Below, piece by piece: positions 5,519 to 9,184 of a stretch of DNA of 9,184 nucleotides. The notes below the pieces were generated by a model, which saw only the letters and a list, made by a program, of their open reading frames with translations, did not search any database and had not been told where the DNA came from. A program made the position numbers and the translations under genes. Source of the DNA: an uncultured Christensenellaceae bacterium. GTDB taxonomy: Bacteria; Bacillota; Clostridia; Christensenellales; Pumilibacteraceae. Each line of letters opens with the position of its first letter. The stretch's first letter is position 1. The stretch lies in NCBI GenBank assembly GCA_910588315.1, contig CAJUQF010000081.1, positions 1 through 9,184 of the forward strand, given 5' to 3'.

Positions 5519-5537
5519 CGATACGGTTACTGTATCG
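5519..5537 (+). promoter_or_regulatory. Hairpin abutting the proS ribosome binding site
   Basis: CGATAC (5519-5524) and GTATCG (5532-5537) form a 6-bp stem with a 7-nt loop. It ends immediately before CGAGGAG (5538-5544), the Shine-Dalgarno site 6 nt from the ATG. It could stabilise the 5' end or tune translation. Confidence 0.4.
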
Positions 5538-5550
5538 CGAGGAGTTTATC

Positions 5551-6996
5551 ATGGCAGGGAACAACGACAGATTCGTCAATCAGATAGCCGATATCAACAC
5601 CGATTACACCAAGTGGTACACCGACGTGTGTCTTAAATCGGAACTTTGCGATTACGGTCCCGTCAAGGGTACGATGGTTTTTCGACCGTACGGGTATGCG
5701 ATATGGGAGAATATTCAAGCCGAGGCGGATAAGCGATTCAAGGCGCAGGGCGTATCGAACGCGTATTTTCCCATGCTTATTCCGCAGTCGTTTTTGATGC
5801 GCGAGGCGGAACACGTGGAAGGGTTCGCGCCGGAGGTTGCGACGGTCACGCACGTGGGCGATGTCGAACTTGCCGAAAAACTCGTTTTGCGTCCGACGTC
5901 GGAGACCATTATCGGTAACATGTATTCCAAGTGGATAGGCTCGTATCGCGATCTGCCGTTAAAGCTTAATCAGTGGGCAAACGTAGTGCGTTGGGAAAAG
6001 ACGACGCGCCCGTTTCTCAGAACGAGCGAGTTTTTGTGGCAGGAAGGGCATACCGCTTTCGCAACGGCGGAAGAAGCGAATGCCGATGCGCTTACCATGC
6101 TCGGAGTGTATCGCGAAATAGCCAACGACGTTTTGGCTTTGCCCGTGCTTACCGGTCAAAAATCGGAAAAGGAAAAGTTTGCCGGCGCGGTTGCAACGTA
6201 CGGTATGGAAGCGATGATGAAAGACGGGAAAAGCCTTCAAGCCGGCACGACGCACTATCTCGGCGAAAACTTCGCCAAGGCGTTCGATATAAAGTTTTTG
6301 GATAAGGACGGTACTCACAAGTATGCGTACCAAGCGTCTTGGGGCATTTCCACAAGGCTGATCGGCGCGATCATCATGGCGCACGGCGACGAACGCGGAT
6401 TGTGCCTGCCGCCGCCCGTCGCGCCCATTCAAGCAGTAGTGATCCCCATCGGCGCGGCGAAGAACCCCGCCGTCGCGGATAAAGCTAAATCGATTTACGA
6501 AGGGCTTGTTAAAGCAAACGTCAGGGCGCACATCGACGAGCGCGACTGCTCGCCGGGATTTAAGTTCAATCATTGGGAATTGCGCGGCGTGCCGATCAGA
6601 ATAGAACTCGGCGCGCGCGATCTCGAAGCCGGCGTAGTTACCGTTTGCCGCAGGGACAACGGCGAAAAGTTCACGGCTGCGATAGACGATATCGCATCGA
6701 AAACGCCCGATCTTCTCGACACGATAACAAAAAGCATGTATGACAAGGCGGACGCGTTTACGAAAGCGCATATCGTGCGCGCGGATAATCTCGACGATAT
6801 GCAGGCGGCGCTCGACGGCGGTAACTTCGTCGACGCGTATTGGTGCGGCGACAGGGAATGCGAAGACAAAGTCAAACAGCTTTACTCCGCGTCGACGCGC
6901 GTGTTCAATCAAGATCAATCGGACGTACACAAACACACATGCGTGTGCTGCGGCAAAAAAGCAAAGAAAAGGATATACTTCGCAAGAGCGTATTAA
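5551..6996 (+). CDS. proS: Prolyl-tRNA synthetase, archaeal/eukaryal type (ProRS type 3)
   Basis: Charges tRNA-Pro with proline in the cytoplasm. The 481-aa class II synthetase starts at an ATG with AGGAG 6 nt upstream. Motif 1 covers about 44-77, RPTSETIIG (114-122) and RWEKTTRPFLRTSEFLWQEG (147-166) cover the ATP/amino-acid site and motif 2, and motif 3 is in GISTRLIGAIIMAHGDERG (265-283). The anticodon-binding domain follows (about 293-400), then a C-terminal domain with paired cysteines C432/C437 and C464/C466/C467 and the terminal FARAY ending in tyrosine. This layout, with no editing insertion and a zinc-binding-like tail, marks the archaeal/eukaryal form rather than the longer bacterial ProRS; it is common in Clostridia, mycoplasmas and Borrelia. 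The gene stands alone between two arrays of the same intergenic repeat. Confidence 0.97.
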   Translation: MAGNNDRFVNQIADINTDYTKWYTDVCLKSELCDYGPVKGTMVFRPYGYAIWENIQAEADKRFKAQGVSNAYFPMLIPQSFLMREAEHVEGFAPEVATVTHVGDVELAEKLVLRPTSETIIGNMYSKWIGSYRDLPLKLNQWANVVRWEKTTRPFLRTSEFLWQEGHTAFATAEEANADALTMLGVYREIANDVLALPVLTGQKSEKEKFAGAVATYGMEAMMKDGKSLQAGTTHYLGENFAKAFDIKFLDKDGTHKYAYQASWGISTRLIGAIIMAHGDERGLCLPPPVAPIQAVVIPIGAAKNPAVADKAKSIYEGLVKANVRAHIDERDCSPGFKFNHWELRGVPIRIELGARDLEAGVVTVCRRDNGEKFTAAIDDIASKTPDLLDTITKSMYDKADAFTKAHIVRADNLDDMQAALDGGNFVDAYWCGDRECEDKVKQLYSASTRVFNQDQSDVHKHTCVCCGKKAKKRIYFARAY

Positions 6997-7040
6997 ACGA
7001 CAATTGAAAAATATATATGAGAATATATAACGGTAGATGC
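6997..7040. other. AT-rich spacer after proS
   Basis: Holds an AT-rich inverted sequence around ATATATATGAGAATATATA but no GC stem with U-tract. No intrinsic terminator for proS is seen before the repeats begin. Confidence 0.4.
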
Positions 7041-7085
7041 GGAACGCCGAGGCGTCGTTCCCTACGAATTACACAATGAAATTTC
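7041..7085 (+). repeat. Short repeat variant directly downstream of proS
   Basis: GGAACGCCGAGGCGTCGTTC is identical to the hairpin at 5420 that closes the upstream array, and is followed by CCTACGAATTACACAATGAAATT, the family spacer. It folds as GGAACG/CGTTCC with an internal CGCC/GGCG pairing possibility. There is no U-tract, so it is not a clear terminator. Confidence 0.75.
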
Positions 7086-7148
7086 GTTACGGTAGGTAAA
7101 GGAAATTGCGTTTTTGTAATCGTGCCGAGTCTCTGTTTTATCGTAACG
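7085..7148. repeat. Inverted repeat between repeat blocks
   Basis: CGTTACG (7085-7091) and CGTAACG (7142-7148) are perfect 7-bp arms separated by 50 nt. The intervening sequence is not repeat-like. It marks the boundary between the short variant and the first full downstream unit. Confidence 0.35.
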
Positions 7149-7164
7149 CTAATACAGAAAGATG

Positions 7165-7298
7165 TTTGTAGGGAGCTTTAGACCTCCATGCGCTCCGCTT
7201 ATGGCAAAGCAATAATACGAGAAGCGGCAGGCAAGGGTCTGCCTGCCCTACGAATTACACAATGTAATTGCTTGTCGTAAAGCAATAACAGAAAGATG
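7165..7298 (+). repeat. Repeat unit C (downstream of proS)
   Basis: The best-formed unit: hairpin 1 GGAGC...GCTCC (7172-7196), GCAAAGCAATAAT spacer, hairpin 2 GGCAGGC-AAGGGTCT-GCCTGCC with a perfect 7-bp stem (7226-7247), AATTAC-ACAAT-GTAATT (7254-7270) and TTGCTT...AAGCAA (7268-7285) as two more inverted repeats, then CAGAAAGATGTT. Length 134 bp, the same period as units A to B. Confidence 0.85.
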
Positions 7299-7429
7299 TT
7301 CGTAGGGAGCGCAGACCCATGCGCTCCACACGTGGACAAGCAATAATCAATGATGCGGCAGGCAAGGGTCTGCTTGCCCTACGAATTACACAATATAATT
7401 GTTTGCCGTAAAGCAAATACAGAAAGATG
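7299..7429 (+). repeat. Repeat unit D (downstream of proS)
   Basis: 131 bp. Hairpin 1 is changed to GGAGCGC...GCGCTCC (7306-7327), a perfect 7-bp stem, longer than in unit C because of a deletion and substitution on the 5' arm. Hairpin 2 is GGCAGGC...TGCTTGCC (7357-7378), with a G-T pair replacing a G-C pair. The spacer elements follow in the same order. Confidence 0.85.
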
Positions 7430-7548
7430 TTTGTAGGGAGCTTTAGACCTCCATGCGCTCTGCTTGTGGTAAAGCAACAATCCGAGAAACGGCGGTCAAG
7501 GGTGGCGCCCTACGAATTACACAATATAAATGCTTTACGATAACAAAC
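7430..7548 (+). repeat. Repeat unit E (downstream of proS)
   Basis: Hairpin 1 (7437-7461) matches unit C closely. Hairpin 2 is degenerate (GGCGGTCAAGGGTGGCGCC around 7491-7509). CTACGAATTACACAATATAA and ATGCTTTACGATAACAAACG follow, after which the array switches to the short variant just as unit B does. Confidence 0.8.
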
Positions 7549-7590
7549 GTAACGCCGAGGCGTTTGTCTATACAAATTACTCAATAATAT
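7549..7590 (+). repeat. Degenerate short variant ending the downstream array
   Basis: GTAACGCCGAGGCGTTTG followed by TCTATACAAATTACTCAATA is a diverged form of the short variant at 5420 and 7041. So both arrays end with the same order, full unit then short variant. Confidence 0.6.
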
Positions 7591-7592
7591 TT

Positions 7593-7635
7593 AAACAAAA
7601 AATCGCGGAGACCCGATGCTTCGCGATTTTGTTTG
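7593..7635 (-). terminator. Intrinsic terminator of the DUF2188 gene, probably bidirectional
   Basis: Arms AAAATCGCG (7599-7607) and CGCGATTTT (7622-7630) enclose a 14-nt loop. On the minus strand the stem is followed by a T-rich run (TTTTTTGTTTAA), 14-20 nt after the stop of the minus-strand gene. The plus-strand side reads GATTTTGTTTG, so it may also stop transcription coming from proS and the repeats. Confidence 0.85.
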
Positions 7636-7648
7636 TATATCATCGATA

Positions 7649-8680
7649 TTATATTCTTTGGAACTTGCCGTCTTTTTTGTGAACGACGAGCTGTGCGTGG
7701 AGACGGCGCGCAAGGTCTTTCGCCACGGGCAATGCGTCCTGCTTGGTGCCGAGCCTGCGGTAAGCTCTGTCTGTGTCCGAACGATATATGACCCAGTTCT
7801 GTTTTACTCTGTCGAACTTGAGCGTCACTTTGACCGCGGAGTTCTCGTCGCCGAATTCGTTGTCGTATTCGTTGTCGTCGTCTTCGTAGATCGGCGCCGG
7901 TTCTTTCGTTACCGGCTTTTTGGTGACAATGCGCACTTCTTCTTTCTGCTTGGGAGCGGGCTTTTGACGCGCCTGCTGCAATACCGCTTCTTTCTTTGCT
8001 TGAGTTTTTAACTGTGAGTTCTCTGCGCGCAGGATCGTAACGTCGTTTTGCAACTGCTTGTTCTTGCTCGTAAGCTCGTTTATCGTTTTGAACAAGTCTT
8101 CGCTGTCGCCGGCGTGCGCCGTGCTTGCCTGCATAAGCGCTTTGTTGAGATCGTCTATGCGTTTTTCCTGTTCAGCGACGGTTTGGTTGAGCCGGGCTAT
8201 CTCTTGTGCGGCGACCGCCGACGCCTCGTCGCTGTCGTCCTCGCGTGCGGCGAGAAGGGTGACGTATTCGTTTTCTATCTGAGCGCGAATTTCCGGTTCG
8301 ATCTCGGCGCGTAATTCGGCTTCGAGCTGTCTGCGCGCGTCCGGAGATACGGTATCGTTTTGCATACCGTATGCTTGATATTCGTTAGCTACTTCGGCGC
8401 GTATCTCTGCTTCGAGTTCGCGGCGCATTTCCGTACGCATGGATTCTACGTCTATATCCTGCGTGGTTTGCTCGTATGCCTGTCTGCTCGACAGCGAACT
8501 TACTTCGGCTTGAAGTTCTGCGATCTTACGCTTTTTCTTTCTGCCGCGGGCGGCGGCGACTATTATCGTGATCAATAGGATAAGCGCCAAGGCGGCGGCG
8601 ACGATAAGTATTATCGAGGCATATTCGAAATGCCACGACCATTTCAATTTGGTCAGAAAAAAGTCATTGATAGCATCCAT
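7649..8680 (-). CDS. Membrane-anchored coiled-coil protein with C-terminal DUF2188 domain
   Basis: The 343-aa product has a short N-terminus, one membrane segment (about 20-44), a basic stop-transfer stretch RGRKKKRK (45-52), then a long charged helical/coiled-coil region (about 53-235). Two similar blocks lie within it, RRELEAEIRAEV (86-97) and RRQLEAELRAEI (116-127), each followed by a NEY motif. A Pro/Lys-rich linker (about 236-264) and an acidic stretch (265-280) lead to a C-terminal domain (282-343) with QNWVIYRS, a DALPVAKDLARR helix and the ending LVVHKKDGKFQRI, which fits DUF2188. The basic side after the anchor places the bulk in the cytoplasm. Function is unknown; a scaffold or envelope-associated role is only a guess. 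ATG at 8680 is chosen over a TTG four codons earlier, which lies right beside the AAGGAG site (8694-8699); spacing to the ATG is rather long (13 nt). Confidence 0.85.
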   Translation of the reverse strand: MDAINDFFLTKLKWSWHFEYASIILIVAAALALILLITIIVAAARGRKKKRKIAELQAEVSSLSSRQAYEQTTQDIDVESMRTEMRRELEAEIRAEVANEYQAYGMQNDTVSPDARRQLEAELRAEIEPEIRAQIENEYVTLLAAREDDSDEASAVAAQEIARLNQTVAEQEKRIDDLNKALMQASTAHAGDSEDLFKTINELTSKNKQLQNDVTILRAENSQLKTQAKKEAVLQQARQKPAPKQKEEVRIVTKKPVTKEPAPIYEDDDNEYDNEFGDENSAVKVTLKFDRVKQNWVIYRSDTDRAYRRLGTKQDALPVAKDLARRLHAQLVVHKKDGKFQRI

Positions 8681-8719
8681 TGTAATTCTCAAACTCCTTA
8701 TCTTCTTATATTGATAAGT

Positions 8720-8748
8720 ATTATATCAAATAATTTGCGTAATGTCAA
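8720..8748 (-). promoter_or_regulatory. Consensus sigma-A promoter for the DUF2188 gene
   Basis: On the minus strand TTGACA (8748-8743) and TATAAT (8725-8720) are both perfect and separated by exactly 17 bp. Transcription would start near 8713, giving a leader of about 33 nt that carries AAGGAG. This predicts strong constitutive expression unless repressed. Confidence 0.85.
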
Positions 8749-8788
8749 TAGTAAATATATCACGGCGCGCAATTTTGCGGGTAATGTT

Positions 8789-8812
8789 GCGCACGATCCG
8801 CCGCATGTGCGC
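8789..8812. promoter_or_regulatory. Inverted repeat abutting the metK -35 box (possible operator)
   Basis: GCGCAC (8789-8794) and GTGCGC (8807-8812) form perfect 6-bp arms 12 bp apart, ending at the base before the metK TTGACA. The centre-to-centre spacing of 18 bp does not equal two helical turns but could suit a dimeric regulator. A GC-rich block in an otherwise AT-rich divergent region stands out. Confidence 0.35.
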
Positions 8813-8841
8813 TTGACAAAATCGAGCAAAGCGTTTATATT
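8813..8841 (+). promoter_or_regulatory. Sigma-A promoter for metK
   Basis: TTGACA (8813-8818), 17 bp, TATATT (8836-8841; five of six match). The predicted start near 8848 gives a leader of about 55 nt, too short for an S-box (SAM-I) riboswitch, and none of its conserved elements is visible. Confidence 0.8.
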
Positions 8842-8902
8842 ATTATTGATAGATATAAGCTTTATTCGATATTGTGTTATAGGTTCGTTACGGAGGATAT
8901 AC

Positions 8903-9184
8903 ATGAACAGGATCTTTTCGTCGGAGAGCGTCACCGAAGGACATCCCGACAAGGTGTGCGATTATATTGCCGACAGTATTCTCGACGCGGCGCTCGAAAA
9001 GGACGCAGGCAGCCGTATCGCGTGCGAAGTATGCTGTTCGACAGGGCTTGCCGTGGTACTCGGCGAGTTCGATACCGCTACCGATTTTATCGACGTTCAA
9101 AACATTGCGCGTTCTACCATAAAAGAAGTGGGTTACACCGACCCGTCTCTCGGGTTCGACTATCGCACCTGTGCGGTCTTGAAT
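8903..9184 (+). CDS. metK: S-adenosylmethionine synthetase, N-terminal part (cut by window end)
   Basis: Makes S-adenosylmethionine from methionine and ATP in the cytoplasm, the main methyl donor. Only the first 94 codons are in the window; the full enzyme is about 390-400 aa. The visible part starts MNRIFSSESVTEGHPDKVCD, with H14 and D16 of the conserved GHPDK motif and E42 in the ACEV segment corresponding to ATP/metal and potassium-binding residues of the E. coli enzyme. TGLAVVLGEF, IARSTIKEVGYTD and TCAVL follow in the usual order of the first domain. The start ATG has GGAGG (8892-8896) 6 nt upstream and a good promoter. It diverges from the DUF2188 gene. Confidence 0.97.
   Translation, partial: MNRIFSSESVTEGHPDKVCDYIADSILDAALEKDAGSRIACEVCCSTGLAVVLGEFDTATDFIDVQNIARSTIKEVGYTDPSLGFDYRTCAVLN

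Noticed and set aside
5465..5550. T-box riboswitch upstream of proS
   Set aside because: The leader is only about 50 nt and lacks the TGGNACCGCG-type antiterminator element.
5959..6936. 325-codon open frame antisense to proS
   Set aside because: Shadow of the proS coding frame with no ribosome binding site and no family resemblance.
7165..7548. CRISPR array
   Set aside because: Units are about 131-134 bp, whole-unit tandem copies rather than short identical repeats with unique spacers, and there are no cas genes.
7616..8011. 131-codon plus-strand frame antisense to the DUF2188 gene
   Set aside because: It overlaps the C-terminal half of a well-supported minus-strand gene and its terminator, with no start signals.
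8848..8902. SAM riboswitch in the metK leader
   Set aside because: The predicted leader is about 55 nt with no multi-helix S-box layout or terminator.

Overview
The window looks like a chromosomal segment of a low-to-mid GC Firmicute, most likely an uncultured gut Clostridia lineage (a Christensenellales-like genome is my guess). The support is sigma-A type promoters, strong AGGAG-type Shine-Dalgarno sites, a BofA-family protein, an archaeal/eukaryal-type ProRS as found in many Clostridia, a DUF2188 coiled-coil protein and structured intergenic repeats. The lineage call is inference from gene content and style, not from a database search.

Left end (1-723): no convincing protein gene. A tRNA-Arg(ACG) lies on the minus strand (343-419). 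Its terminator hairpin shares bases with the encoded CCA end. Beyond it is a string of inverted repeats (123-286), including an 84-nt MITE-like hairpin. Short copies of the tRNA's 3' and 5' ends occur at 136-149 and 501-516. Positions 31-50 resemble the end of an IS3-type element.

Centre (724-5121), all on the plus strand: an unrecognised 197-aa protein with its own promoter, then pyruvate kinase (pyk), an OmpR-family response regulator, a membrane histidine kinase and a small BofA-family membrane protein. Pyk to histidine kinase looks like one transcription unit (23-bp gap, then a 4-bp ATGA overlap). The bofA-like gene follows a hairpin placed on the kinase stop codon and has a -10-like box directly before its ATG.

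Repeat-proS-repeat (5122-7590): proS is bracketed by copies of one approximately 134-bp tandem repeat in the same orientation, two units upstream and three downstream, with shorter variants at the edges. Each unit can fold into several hairpins. Arm sequences vary between copies while pairing is largely kept.

Right end (7591-9184): a minus-strand gene for a membrane-anchored coiled-coil protein with a C-terminal DUF2188 domain has an intrinsic terminator and a consensus promoter. It is divergent from metK (S-adenosylmethionine synthetase), which is cut by the window end. Their shared intergenic region carries two strong promoters and a GCGCAC-N12-GTGCGC inverted repeat abutting the metK -35 box.

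Most genes are ordinary housekeeping or regulatory genes. The least explained material is the structured repeat array around proS and the hairpin cluster beside the tRNA. I see no clear new defence or mobile system with its own protein machinery.
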